NCBI GenBank assembly: GCA_934647145.1 | Contig: CAKUFB010000026.1 | Coordinates: 1 to 17,696 of the forward strand | Direction: 5' to 3' | DNA: 17,696 nucleotides | DNA from: an uncultured Clostridia bacterium | GTDB lineage: Bacteria; Bacillota; Clostridia; Christensenellales; Aristaeellaceae | In this document: positions 1-8,026 of the stretch, piece by piece | Numbering within the stretch: position 1 is the stretch's first letter | How the letters are laid out: every line of letters begins with the position of its first letter | The notes under the pieces: generated by a model | What the model was told of the DNA's origin: nothing | Databases searched by the model: none | What the model saw: only the letters and a program-made list of their open reading frames with translations | Translations under genes and position numbers: made by a program

Positions 1-15
1 CCCCCCCCCCCCCCC
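1..15. repeat. Poly-C homopolymer at window start
   Basis: Fifteen consecutive C bases open the window and nothing resembling them occurs elsewhere. They precede the leader of the first gene. This is most simply a contig end or a sequencing artefact of the poly-G type, not a biological element, but that cannot be decided from the sequence alone. Confidence 0.7.
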
Positions 16-77
16 GACAGGAAAACGGCCTTTATCCCGGTAGAGAGACAGGCAATTAGACGAGGAGATGCAAATCA

Positions 78-1007
78 ATGGATGGAAAGCAATGCCGCTG
101 GTACCGCCGTCTATGGAGAGACGTCGTCAAGGAGAAGTGGCTGTACTTTATGCTGCTGCCAGGCTTGGCCTACTTCCTGTTGTTCAAATACGGCGCAATG
201 TATGGTCTTGTGATTGCCTTTAAGGATTACAGTCCCTTTAGAGGCATTTCGAAAAGCAGCTTTGTGGGGTTAAAGCATTTTATCCAATTGATAAACGAGC
301 CAACCTTCAGCATACTGTTTCGAAATACGCTGTTGTTGTCTGTTTATAGTATCCTGTTCTATTTCCCGGTGCCCATTATCCTTGCGCTGCTGCTTAACGA
401 GCTGCATAGCAGGCGATATAAAAACACGATTCAGACCCTAATCTACATTCCCCACTTCATCTCCTGGCCCGTAGTCGTCAGTCTCTGCTATCTGCTTTTC
501 ACACCGGAAAAAGGCTTCGTCAATGAAATTCTCCGCACGCTGGGAATGAATACGATCAACCCTCTGATGAAAGCGACTTCTTTTCGCCCCATGCTTATCC
601 TTCAGCAGATCTGGAAGGAAAGCGGCTGGGGAACCATCATTTTCCTGGCGGCGTTAGCCGGGGTAAACGTGGATCTGTACGAGGCCGCCACCATCGATGG
701 AGCCAACCGGTTTCAGCAGCTGCTTCACATCACTTTCCCCGCGATTCGAAGCACGGTCATTACGATGCTGATTCTCCGAATGGGTTCCTTCATGGATACG
801 GGATTTGAGCAGATTTATCTGATGCTTAACTCGCTGAATCGAAGCGTAGGAGAGGTTTTTGACACTTACGTCTATACGACAGGAATAGTCAACGGGCGGT
901 TCAGCTATTCCACAGCCGTGGGCATGTTTAAGTCTGTCATCAGTCTGATCATGGTAGTCAGCGTGAACGCGTTAGCTAAGCACTTTGGCGAAGAGGGGGT
1001 CTATTGA
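78..1007 (+). CDS. Carbohydrate ABC transporter permease, LplB family
   Basis: Inner-membrane subunit of a binding-protein-dependent sugar importer (MalF-like fold, LplB/YteP group). The 309-residue product has about six hydrophobic segments, roughly at residues 20-45, 80-105, 118-142, 175-197, 225-245 and 275-300. The conserved cytoplasmic EAA loop, which docks the ATPase, reads EAATIDGA at residues 202-209. The length is usual for the family. The start was chosen for GAGGAG at 62-67, ten bases before the ATG; an ATG at 68 is in another frame. The gene overlaps the stop/start region of the next permease, so the two are translationally coupled. No ATPase gene is present; in this family a shared MsmX-type ATPase encoded elsewhere usually serves (family knowledge). 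The promoter is not visible within the 60 bases upstream. The substrate is unknown, but the sialidase-like enzyme downstream suggests an oligosaccharide. Confidence 0.93.
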   Translation: MDGKQCRWYRRLWRDVVKEKWLYFMLLPGLAYFLLFKYGAMYGLVIAFKDYSPFRGISKSSFVGLKHFIQLINEPTFSILFRNTLLLSVYSILFYFPVPIILALLLNELHSRRYKNTIQTLIYIPHFISWPVVVSLCYLLFTPEKGFVNEILRTLGMNTINPLMKATSFRPMLILQQIWKESGWGTIIFLAALAGVNVDLYEAATIDGANRFQQLLHITFPAIRSTVITMLILRMGSFMDTGFEQIYLMLNSLNRSVGEVFDTYVYTTGIVNGRFSYSTAVGMFKSVISLIMVVSVNALAKHFGEEGVY

Positions 1008-1009
1008 GT

Positions 1010-1885
1010 ATGAAAAGATACAGAACCTTTTGGGGAACGATCTTTGACGTGTTCAATGTGGTCTTCCTGCTGCTGATTACGATCCTGATGGTATTTCCCC
1101 TGGTGTATGTCATCAGCGGAAGCTTCACCTCGGACGCTGAGCTGGCGGTAAAGCGAATCGTCTTTATCCCGGAGCATCCCACGCTGGATTCCTACCGCTA
1201 TATCCTGTCTTCGGGGATCATTTTCACCAGCTTCTTGAATTCCGTATGGATTACACTCGTCGGCACGTGCATCAACGTTTTCATGACGGCGATGATGGCT
1301 TATCCCCTTTCCCGGAAGACTCTGTGCGGACGGAAGCTTGTCAATGGAATGATCGTTTTTACCATGATGTTTTCCGGAGGCCTGATTCCCAGCTACCTGC
1401 TGGTCAAAAGCCTTCATCTACTCAATACCTACTGGTCCCTGTGGCTGCCCGGAGCAATCAGCGCGTTCAATCTAATCCTGATGCGGAACTTCTTCATGGA
1501 TATACCGGGAGAATTGATCGAATCGGCGAAAATTGACGGCTGCAATGAATTACGCATTCTGGGGCAAATCGTGCTGCCATTGTCCTTGCCATCCCTGTCG
1601 GCTATCACGCTATTCTATTTGGTAGGGCACTGGAACGCTTACTTTAGCGCGCTGATTTACATTGATGACATGTATCGCTGGCCCCTGCAGGTCTGGCTGA
1701 GGCAAATCGTCATTCTGTCCCAGGTAGGCTTTGATCCAAACGCAGTGGCGGGAGGCTTTGTTACCCCGCCGGAAACCAGCAAGCTGGCAGTGGTCTGTAT
1801 CGCGGTGATCCCGATTTTGTGCGTATACCCCTTTATGCAAAAGAACTTTGCCAAGGGCGTAATGCTTGGTTCGGTAAAAGGATGA
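1010..1885 (+). CDS. Carbohydrate ABC transporter permease, LplC/YtcP (MalG-like) family
   Basis: Second membrane subunit of the left importer, partner of the upstream LplB-like permease. The product is 291 residues from the ATG at 1010. A TTG at 1004 is in frame and overlaps the previous stop, but the G-rich Shine-Dalgarno at about 993-999 is better spaced for 1010. There are about six membrane segments. The EAA loop has the variant form ESAKIDGCNEL, starting at residue 171. The C-terminus FAKGVMLGSVKG is the typical ending of this family and recurs nearly unchanged in the right-hand paralogue. The gene sits 2 nt past the upstream stop and 35 nt before the binding-protein gene, with a small hairpin over its own stop codon. 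Its base composition is clearly less GC-rich than the homologous gene at 9202. Confidence 0.93.
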   Translation: MKRYRTFWGTIFDVFNVVFLLLITILMVFPLVYVISGSFTSDAELAVKRIVFIPEHPTLDSYRYILSSGIIFTSFLNSVWITLVGTCINVFMTAMMAYPLSRKTLCGRKLVNGMIVFTMMFSGGLIPSYLLVKSLHLLNTYWSLWLPGAISAFNLILMRNFFMDIPGELIESAKIDGCNELRILGQIVLPLSLPSLSAITLFYLVGHWNAYFSALIYIDDMYRWPLQVWLRQIVILSQVGFDPNAVAGGFVTPPETSKLAVVCIAVIPILCVYPFMQKNFAKGVMLGSVKG

Positions 1886-1898
1886 CAATCATGTCATC
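1881..1898 (+). promoter_or_regulatory. Hairpin between permease and binding-protein genes
   Basis: Perfect 7-bp inverted repeat GATGACA / TGTCATC with a 4-nt loop (ATCA). It overlaps the stop codon of the upstream permease and lies just before the Shine-Dalgarno of the binding-protein gene. There is no T-tract, so it is unlikely to be a terminator. A role in mRNA processing or stability, setting more binding protein than permease, is an inference. Confidence 0.5.
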
Positions 1899-1920
1899 TT
1901 AATAAAAGGAGGAGAAGGCA

Positions 1921-3369
1921 ATGAAAAAGATCCTGGTGTGGTTCCTTACGTTGGTCTCGGTGCTTGGAGGGTTCGTCGGTGCAGACGCAGAAACAGAGCC
2001 CTTCGAATTCAGCTTCATGATGGCCTATTGGGTAGATCAGCCTCTGAAGCTGGAAGACAACTATCTGTTTGAGAAGTTTCAGGAAAAACTGGGAGTCAAG
2101 ATTGACCTGATGCTGTATCCCTGGGCAAATTACATCGATAAGGCCATGCTGAAGCTGGCCAGCGGCGACTTGCCTGATGTGATGTGGATCAACGACGGTA
2201 TGGTCAAAACCAAGGCGGTGGTTGACGCGGCGGAGGCTGGAGCCTTCTGGGACTGCACGGATCTGCTGAAAGGCGACGAGTATCCCAATCTGAAAAAAAC
2301 CTTGAGCTCAACCATGATCGCGAACGCATCCATCAAGGGACGCGTATACGGACTGCCCGGCCCCCGGCCCTCTGCCCGCAATGGCCTGCTGTACCGGAAG
2401 GACCTGTTCGACAAGTATGAAATTCCGGTACCCACCGATGTGGATTCCTTCTATGAAGCGGCCCGGCTGCTCAAGGAAAACGAGCCGGATATGATTCCCT
2501 TCTCTTATGGCGGGAATATCGTAAACCTGCTGACGGTGGCTCAGGGAGGCTATAACAACTGGGGCGAGAAGGATGGCAAGCTGGTTCCCGTTTATGATAC
2601 GCCGGAATACAAGCACAGCCTGGAGATTCTACGGAAGATGTATGCCGAAGGCCTGATGAATCAGGACTTTGCCATTGTGACCGGCTCCGAGGTTCAGGCG
2701 GCGCTAATCTCCGGGAAGGCCGGAATGCTTTCGGCGGTATACGACGATTACGAGGTGCGTCAGAGAAGCCTGTGGGAGGTAGATCCTGACGCCACCCTGG
2801 GCCTGGTGGCTACGCTGGGCGGTACCACGAATGCTCAGGTCGGCAGCGCGCTGTATACGATTTCCAGCGCGGTTTCCGAGGAAAAGCTGCATCGTATCTT
2901 CCGGTATTTAGACGATTCCCTGGAGCAGGACATCCTGACCTGGGAATATTACGGCGAGGAGGGCCGCAACTATACGCTGGTAGACGGTATTCCGACATTT
3001 ATCAGCGACGAGGCAAAAAAGGAAGCCAGCGACGCCCTACTGATCTATAAGAGCTGCGCCGTGAACCCCGTAGTGATCCACTGGCCGGGAGATTCTGAAA
3101 TCACAAAAGAGTGGAAGGATGCTACCGAGCAGTATGCGGAATCCTGCGTGAGGGATTATTCTTCCCCGCTGATGTCTGCCACCCAGACGGAAGAAGGTGC
3201 GGAACTGGGCAAAATTCTTGAAGACGCCCGGACGCAGTATATCATGGGCGAGATTGACGAAGCGGGATATGACGCTGCAGTGGAAAGATGGTACGCCCAG
3301 GGCGGAGAACAGATTGCGGAAGAGTTCACGGAGGCCTATCAGCAATCCCTGGCGAATGAAACTCCGTGA
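1921..3369 (+). CDS. Extracellular solute-binding protein (family 1, LplA-like)
   Basis: Sugar-capture subunit of the left ABC importer, acting outside the membrane. The product is 482 residues. It opens with a classical signal peptide: KK at 2-3, a hydrophobic core at about 4-20, and an AxA site (A21-D-A23) before the acidic mature start ETEP. No lipobox cysteine is visible, although relatives in Gram-positive bacteria are usually lipoproteins. How it stays at the cell surface is therefore unclear. The mature part carries typical family-1 features, such as the LASGDLPDVMWIND stretch near residue 80 and aromatic-rich C-terminal helices. The start is fixed by AAAGGAGG at 1905-1912, eight bases from the ATG. 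It is preceded by a hairpin and followed by a very stable hairpin at 3377-3402. The ligand cannot be read from the sequence. Confidence 0.92.
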   Translation: MKKILVWFLTLVSVLGGFVGADAETEPFEFSFMMAYWVDQPLKLEDNYLFEKFQEKLGVKIDLMLYPWANYIDKAMLKLASGDLPDVMWINDGMVKTKAVVDAAEAGAFWDCTDLLKGDEYPNLKKTLSSTMIANASIKGRVYGLPGPRPSARNGLLYRKDLFDKYEIPVPTDVDSFYEAARLLKENEPDMIPFSYGGNIVNLLTVAQGGYNNWGEKDGKLVPVYDTPEYKHSLEILRKMYAEGLMNQDFAIVTGSEVQAALISGKAGMLSAVYDDYEVRQRSLWEVDPDATLGLVATLGGTTNAQVGSALYTISSAVSEEKLHRIFRYLDDSLEQDILTWEYYGEEGRNYTLVDGIPTFISDEAKKEASDALLIYKSCAVNPVVIHWPGDSEITKEWKDATEQYAESCVRDYSSPLMSATQTEEGAELGKILEDARTQYIMGEIDEAGYDAAVERWYAQGGEQIAEEFTEAYQQSLANETP

Positions 3370-3376
3370 AAACACA

Positions 3377-3402
3377 GGGAGAGGCGGTTTTCCGCCTCTC
3401 CC
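3377..3402 (+). terminator. Strong intercistronic hairpin (partial terminator or 3' stabiliser)
   Basis: Perfect 11-bp GC-rich stem (GGGAGAGGCGG / CCGCCTCTCCC) with a TTTT loop, 7 bases after the binding-protein stop. No T-run follows, so complete intrinsic termination is doubtful. It probably protects the 3' end of the upstream mRNA or lowers read-through into the sialidase-like gene. Confidence 0.6.
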
Positions 3403-3452
3403 TCCGGAACAACGGCAAACATCGATAATCTGTAAATGAAGGAGAAAGCGGA

Positions 3453-4526
3453 ATGAGCGGTGCCTATCGAATTACCCCCTCGGATATTCCCAATGATGGA
3501 ATCATGTTTGTGAATCACCAAAGCCAGAATCGCAGCGGACATATGAGCCATGCCCTGGTGGAGTATGATAAGGATTGCATGCTGGCCTTTTACAGCAATA
3601 CCTCGGCCGCGATCGAGCATGGGCACACTGGTTATGGATGGATCGAGTACAAGCGCACCGTAGACGGCGGTAAAACCTGGAGCGAACCGGCGATACTGGA
3701 TTACAGCTACCGGTCATTTATCGACGGCTGTTTCAACATCAGCTGCGAAAAAGCCGTCAAAACGGATAACGGCACGATTGTCCTCTTCTGTCTGCGCAAC
3801 CGAACCATTACCCGTTGGGAACCGTATCTGGAGCCTGTGGTGCTGCGCAGTCTCGACAATGGCGTCACCTGGTCCGAACCGCAGTTTTTCAGCGATCAAA
3901 GAGGCCGGATTATGGACACGCTGTATAAGGACGGCACGATTTACGCGCTGGAATTCTGCAATGACGCAGAAATCAAGTGGACCGGAAACTTGCCCGAGCA
4001 TGTATACCGGCTGTATGTCAGCACCGACGACGGCCTGCATTTTCAGGAAAGAAGCGTCGTGCCTTATGATACCTTCGGCCGCAGCTATGGCGCGATGGAA
4101 TGGCTTCCTGACGGCAGACTGATTGCCTATAACTACAATGAAAACGACGAATTCCATATGGACTGCTGCACGAGCGAGGACAAAGGCTTTCACTGGTCTG
4201 CGCCCTTCCGGAGCTTTTGCGCCAAGCGTATCCGCAATCCCCAGGTATGCTGTTTGAAGGGTCTGTATTTTCTCCACGGCCGATCCGGAAACGAAGATCC
4301 TTCTCTTCCCTTTAATTTTGTACTCTATTCGTCTGAAGATGGAATCCATTGGGACGACGGGGTTTTTCTGCGAGAAAGCAAGCAGGGGGAATGGGGAAAC
4401 GCATCCTATTATTCCAACAATTGCGTTACCGGCCGGTTTGGCGGGGCGCAACGGATTCTAATCCAGGCATCCATTCCCTACCGGGAGGGATGCGTCAATG
4501 TGGCGCACTGGTGGATTGACCGGTAA
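3453..4526 (+). CDS. Sialidase/BNR-repeat-like protein (predicted exo-sialidase superfamily)
   Basis: Predicted cytosolic glycosidase with the sialidase-type beta-propeller. The product is 357 residues with no signal peptide. Several Asp-box (BNR, SxDxGxTW) motifs are visible: TVDGGKTWSEP near residue 70, SLDNGVTWSEP near 133, and more degenerate STDDGLHF, SEDKGFHW and SSEDGIHW later, spaced as expected for propeller blades. Candidate active-site arginines include the Arg in the N-terminal RSGHMSHALVEYD stretch and those in KRIRNPQV. The full Arg triad, Tyr/Glu pair and Asp were not confirmed, so the substrate may be a sugar other than sialic acid. Start: AAGGAG at 3439-3444, eight bases before the ATG. 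It sits directly behind the importer genes, fitting cleavage of the imported ligand inside the cell. Confidence 0.78.
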   Translation: MSGAYRITPSDIPNDGIMFVNHQSQNRSGHMSHALVEYDKDCMLAFYSNTSAAIEHGHTGYGWIEYKRTVDGGKTWSEPAILDYSYRSFIDGCFNISCEKAVKTDNGTIVLFCLRNRTITRWEPYLEPVVLRSLDNGVTWSEPQFFSDQRGRIMDTLYKDGTIYALEFCNDAEIKWTGNLPEHVYRLYVSTDDGLHFQERSVVPYDTFGRSYGAMEWLPDGRLIAYNYNENDEFHMDCCTSEDKGFHWSAPFRSFCAKRIRNPQVCCLKGLYFLHGRSGNEDPSLPFNFVLYSSEDGIHWDDGVFLRESKQGEWGNASYYSNNCVTGRFGGAQRILIQASIPYREGCVNVAHWWIDR

Positions 4527-4584
4527 AGGTTTGGAGAAAAAGAAGGATTTTTGCTCCTGAAATCGAAGTTTTACAAAATACATT

Positions 4585-4628
4585 ATGCCTGCCGCTTTCA
4601 TTGGTTACCAACGCAAGGCTGCAGGCAT
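4585..4628 (+). promoter_or_regulatory. Nested inverted repeats in the leader of the IclR-type gene
   Basis: The 215-bp gap 4527-4741 holds an outer 8-bp perfect inverted repeat, ATGCCTGC / GCAGGCAT (4585-4592 / 4621-4628). It encloses an inner near-palindrome TTGGTTACCAA (4601-4611). IclR-family proteins commonly bind palindromes near their own gene, so this is a candidate operator or leader hairpin. No convincing promoter could be placed beside it. Confidence 0.3.
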
Positions 4629-4741
4629 CTGTTTACTCGAAAGCTTTACCGAAAAGAAGGAACAGCGCTGGCTGCTTATCAGCGCAAAGAATTCCGTTGC
4701 GGCATATTCTTTTTGAAGGGAAAGGAGCGGTGATTCCCGTT

Positions 4742-5536
4742 ATGGCAACCACGGGCGATTATAGAATTAAAGTGATTGACAAAATGTTCAGGATTATCGA
4801 CACGCTTGAAAAAGCGGAACAACCTTTAGGCGTGAATGAGATTGCCCGTCAAACGGAATTGAATACCGTTACTGCTTTCCGAATTTTGAAAACCATGTCG
4901 GAGGCAGGATGGGCTTATCAGAATCAGGAGGAAAAATACGCGGCAGGCTATCGTCTGTGCTCATTTTACCGCATGGATAAATTTTACCTGCTGCTGAAGG
5001 ATATCGCCTATTGTGTGATGCGCCGGCTCACGGATCAGGAGGGCGAGGTGCTGAATCTATGCGTCCGTCAGAACGAAACGGGCGTACTGCTGCAGCAAAC
5101 CAGGACTTCCCGCTTTGCGGACTATGTGGTTCAGGTTGGCAGTGCATTGCCGCTATACGCCACCGCATGCGGCAAAATTTTGATTTCCGAGATGGCTCCG
5201 GAATTACTTCAAAAGCTGACAGGAATTATTAAATTCCATTCCTACACGGACAAAACAATTATAGACCTCGGGGTGTTGACGGACAATCTCCAGGAAATCC
5301 GTCGGTTAGGCTACGCCACGGATATCGGAGAATCCCTGCAGAACACGTGTTGCGTTGCGGTGCCGGTTCGCGGCCCGTCCGATGAGATTATTGCGGCTCT
5401 TTCTTTTTCGGGCCTGACTTGTTCGTTGTCGGAGGAAAAGAGAACCCATTATTCAGGCAGGCTTCATCATGCGGCCCAGGAAATTACCAGGCAAATGTTT
5501 CAAATGTATCAGGGCGAACTGCCCCGAAACGATTAA
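4742..5536 (+). CDS. IclR family transcriptional regulator
   Basis: Likely local regulator of the left cassette. The product is 264 residues from the ATG at 4742. An N-terminal winged helix-turn-helix (recognition region about 30-52, with GVNEIARQTELN and FRILKTM) is followed by the IclR effector domain at about 80-255. The latter is recognised by LPLYATACGKILIS, GYATDIGESLQ and VAVPVRG...IAALSFSG. Start choice: AAAGGAG at 4721-4727 is 14 bases from this ATG, rather far. An in-frame GTG at 4730 is too close to it, and an ATG at 4601 lacks a Shine-Dalgarno and adds an unrelated basic extension. IclR regulators usually sense small catabolites and act as repressors or activators of neighbouring genes (family knowledge). 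It is last in the left group, before the transposase remnant. Confidence 0.88.
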   Translation: MATTGDYRIKVIDKMFRIIDTLEKAEQPLGVNEIARQTELNTVTAFRILKTMSEAGWAYQNQEEKYAAGYRLCSFYRMDKFYLLLKDIAYCVMRRLTDQEGEVLNLCVRQNETGVLLQQTRTSRFADYVVQVGSALPLYATACGKILISEMAPELLQKLTGIIKFHSYTDKTIIDLGVLTDNLQEIRRLGYATDIGESLQNTCCVAVPVRGPSDEIIAALSFSGLTCSLSEEKRTHYSGRLHHAAQEITRQMFQMYQGELPRND

Positions 5537-5558
5537 ACATCAGACGCAGCACGCCGCT

Positions 5559-5738
5559 TCATCGAAGCACAAACTGGTTTTCACTCGCCGAAGGTCTCTT
5601 TTTTGCGCCTGCGCCGGCTTTGTGTGCCGTCACGCAGGCGCTGTCTATGGAGCTTTTCTGCAGGTCTGAGTCGGGCGACAGCTCGCAAAAGAGCGCCTCG
5701 ATCAGGCTGCCTCTCTGCCAGTTCGGGAAGGTGCTTCC
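5559..5738 (-). pseudogene. Remnant of an IS5-type (DDE) transposase
   Basis: The - strand frame between in-frame stops encodes about 59 residues with FPNWQRGSLIEALF, then DLQKSSIDSACVTAHKAGAGAKK in two pieces. This resembles the region around the first catalytic Asp of IS5/IS427-group transposases (pattern IDST.V.AH..GAGAKK, here with Ser-Ala-Cys after the Asp). Upstream and downstream parts are lost or disrupted by stops, and no terminal inverted repeats were found. It is therefore a decayed fragment, not an active element. It sits at the border between the lower-GC left cassette and the GC-rich right locus, just downstream of the convergent glycosidase gene. Recognition is by motif memory only. 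Confidence 0.6.
5605..5641. repeat. Long interrupted hairpin inside the transposase remnant
   Basis: GCGCCTGCG (5605-5613) pairs perfectly with CGCAGGCGC (5633-5641). Inside, CGGC pairs with GCCG around a 7-nt loop, giving 13 pairs with one small internal loop. It lies between the convergent IclR and glycosidase genes but is not followed by a T-tract on either strand (a T-run precedes it on +). It is probably a coding-sequence coincidence or a structural end block. Confidence 0.45.
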
Positions 5739-5808
5739 TCAGTCACTCCCGCCTGAATCCATCAGATCGTATCTTCTGTTGCTTGTTCTCCTCCCCTCAG
5801 TAGCGCTA

Positions 5809-7962
5809 TTAGCCATTTTCCCCGTTTTCCCTTTTTGAAACACACGCGGGCGCAGGCGTGGCCGTTTCCAGCCGGAGCAGGCGGCTTTCGCCCTTCTTCA
5901 TGCGCAGCTCGCACCATAGCTCGGTGCCGGGGATGCGCTCGCCGGTGCGCTCGTCAAAGGCGCGGGCAAGCGCCGGGAACCACACGCGCTTCACGCCGTC
6001 GCTGCAGGCGTGCAGGCAGACGAAGTCGCCGCCCGCGTTGATTCCGTCGTGATCGTAAGTGTAGATGTGCGCGCCGCTGAGCAGCAGAACCTCCCGCACC
6101 AGCTCGGCGGGCAGCTCGGGCGCGAGGCTCCAGAGGGTCTGCCAGTCGTCCTCCCGGTGCAGCACGGCCATGGGCGCGCCCGCCTCATTCCTCGCGAGCA
6201 CCGCGTCGCGCGCGGCGGGACGGAGCGTGACCGCCGGCCCGAAGCAGGACGCGGACGGGTATTCCTTCCCCTTATAGAGCGCCTTCAGCGGCATGACCTC
6301 GTCGCCCGGCGCGCAGGCGATTCCCGTTCCCGCGCCCAAATCGCCCGAAAGGCAGAACGGATAGCCGGTAAACAGCACCGTGCGGCCGTCCTTTTTCCAG
6401 CGCTTGAGCGCCTGCCCCAGCTCCTGCGTCCAGTATCCGGGGGAGAGCAGCAGCGCGGCGCGGTAGCGAGTGGGGTCAACCCGCGCAAGGTCGCTCAGCA
6501 GGTACGCGTCGTAGGGCGCGCCCACCCAGCCCAGCTCGACGAACTGATTGTAGCACACGCTCATGCACATCCTGCCGTCCGTGTGGAAGGCGTTGAGCGC
6601 CTTCTCATCCAGAAACACGGCCAGCTGCGCCCGCGGGGCGAGTCCGCCCGCCCGCGCGTGCCTTTCATAAAAGGCGTACGCCCACCTCTGGAAGTCCATC
6701 AGCGCCGCGTGGTCGTACCAGCCGCCCCACATGTCGAACCACCACAGCGCCGCCGCGTGGGTCATGACCCGCATCAGCGCGCGCAGCATGTCGCTCAGCG
6801 AGCCCTCCAGCGTGTCCGGGCCCAGCCACACCGGCCCGTCGTAGGCGGCGTTGACCTCGGGATTGGCGCGCGGCATGCAGCGGCTGATCGGCTCGGAGAG
6901 CATTGTGCGCACGTCCGCCTCGACGAACCAGGGCTTGCCGTGCAGGCTGGCCGACTCGAGCGTCGCCTGGAAGGGCCACTCGAACGCGTCGCCGCGGCTG
7001 TCGGTGTAGCAGAACGGGCTGGCGAAGAAGTCCACGTCCGGGCAGGCGAGCAGCAGATCCATCGCGTTGTGGCTGATTTCGGTCGTGCAGATGCTGACGT
7101 TTCCATAGAATACGCCCACCAGCTTCTCGCCGCGGGTGATGCGCTTGGCCTCGCCGGCCAGTCTGCGGATGAACCGGGCGATTTCCTCGCCGTAGAAGTC
7201 ATAGAAGTCGATCACGCTGCGCTCGGCGTCCGGGTCGCGCAGGTCGCCGCGCATCGGGTAGGCGCGCTCGGCGGGCGAGGGCAGCTTCGCGTCCTCAAAC
7301 CGCGCGATTTCGCGTCCCCAGGCCGCGCTCAGCGCCTCAACCGTGCCGTACCTTTCGCGCAGCCACTCCTGCCAGGCGATTCGGCTGCACTCGGAGTAGT
7401 CGAGGTACTGCCCGGGCCGCATGTGGGGGCGGATGTACTCCTCGGTCGAGCCGCCGGCCAGGTGCCAGCCGACGATGTACTCGTTCCAGCCGCTTTCCTC
7501 CAGCCACCGCTGAAACTGCTCCATCGCCTCCACCGCCGCCGCAAACCACTCCGGAGAGGAGAACGAGCAGTGCGCGGGCGTGCCCGCCGCGTCCCGGCAC
7601 AGGGCGTTGGGATGCCGCGCCTCCCACCACACGGGCATCTCCAGCATCAGCCGGGGCAGTATGAACGCCTCGCCCGGCGCCTTGCCGCAGGTGGCCCGGC
7701 GGAAGTCCTCGTCCACACAGGAAAAGTCGTACTTCCCCGGCGCGGCCATGAACCCGGGGCGGAAGGGGCGTATGCCGCTGCTGGGGTTAATCCCCCGGTC
7801 GCCCGCATACACTGCCACGGAGACAAACCGCACCCCGGCCTCGCGGAAGTCGGCGTAGCGCCCCTTGGCGGGCTGATAGGTCATGTAGGCGTAGGGCGGC
7901 AAAAGCTGCTCTCCGGCGCGGATCATAAAGGCGTTTCCCTGTCGTTCAATCGTGCATCGCAT
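5809..7962 (-). CDS. Clan GH-A (GH42-like, beta-galactosidase-type) glycoside hydrolase
   Basis: Predicted cytosolic retaining glycosidase. The 717-residue product has no signal peptide. The first 420 residues look like a GH-A TIM barrel of the GH42 kind. IVGWHLAGGSTEEYI supplies the acid/base candidate (E174 or E175), KPWFVEADVRTM the nucleophile candidate (E348), and WWFDMWGGWYD near residue 420 an aromatic barrel-end strand. The middle (about 440-600) resembles a trimerisation or glutamine-amidotransferase-like Rossmann domain, as found in GH42, with a small beta domain at the C-terminus. Start: AAAGGAG lies about 9 bases before the ATG, and a good promoter is upstream. It is transcribed away from the right ABC operon and shares its intergenic region, so joint regulation is likely. 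The sugar specificity and even the exact GH family are uncertain. Confidence 0.8.
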   Translation of the reverse strand: MRCTIERQGNAFMIRAGEQLLPPYAYMTYQPAKGRYADFREAGVRFVSVAVYAGDRGINPSSGIRPFRPGFMAAPGKYDFSCVDEDFRRATCGKAPGEAFILPRLMLEMPVWWEARHPNALCRDAAGTPAHCSFSSPEWFAAAVEAMEQFQRWLEESGWNEYIVGWHLAGGSTEEYIRPHMRPGQYLDYSECSRIAWQEWLRERYGTVEALSAAWGREIARFEDAKLPSPAERAYPMRGDLRDPDAERSVIDFYDFYGEEIARFIRRLAGEAKRITRGEKLVGVFYGNVSICTTEISHNAMDLLLACPDVDFFASPFCYTDSRGDAFEWPFQATLESASLHGKPWFVEADVRTMLSEPISRCMPRANPEVNAAYDGPVWLGPDTLEGSLSDMLRALMRVMTHAAALWWFDMWGGWYDHAALMDFQRWAYAFYERHARAGGLAPRAQLAVFLDEKALNAFHTDGRMCMSVCYNQFVELGWVGAPYDAYLLSDLARVDPTRYRAALLLSPGYWTQELGQALKRWKKDGRTVLFTGYPFCLSGDLGAGTGIACAPGDEVMPLKALYKGKEYPSASCFGPAVTLRPAARDAVLARNEAGAPMAVLHREDDWQTLWSLAPELPAELVREVLLLSGAHIYTYDHDGINAGGDFVCLHACSDGVKRVWFPALARAFDERTGERIPGTELWCELRMKKGESRLLRLETATPAPACVSKRENGENG

Positions 7963-7986
7963 AGCGAAAAATCTCCTTTCGGCAGG

Positions 7987-8015
7987 ACGGACGGCCGCCT
8001 CGACGAGCCGTCCGT
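7987..8015 (-). promoter_or_regulatory. 5' leader hairpin of the GH42-like gene
   Basis: Perfect 9-bp inverted repeat ACGGACGGC / GCCGTCCGT with an 11-nt loop. It lies a few bases downstream of the predicted transcription start (about 8020) of the - strand glycosidase gene. A stem at the very 5' end of an mRNA often protects it from decay. It could also be an operator covering the start site. Confidence 0.45.
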
Positions 8016-8026
8016 ATTACACGTTC

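Noticed and set aside
4601..4741. 47-codon N-terminal extension of the IclR regulator
   Set aside because: No Shine-Dalgarno at 4601; the extension is basic, unlike the family, and overlaps a palindromic leader.
5605..5641. Hairpin as intrinsic terminator between convergent genes
   Set aside because: The only T-run is on the upstream side for +, and the - side is followed by A's, so neither direction has a U-tract.
5419..5838. 139-codon open frame on the + strand
   Set aside because: It overlaps the end of the IclR gene and is antisense to the transposase remnant; no Shine-Dalgarno or domain.
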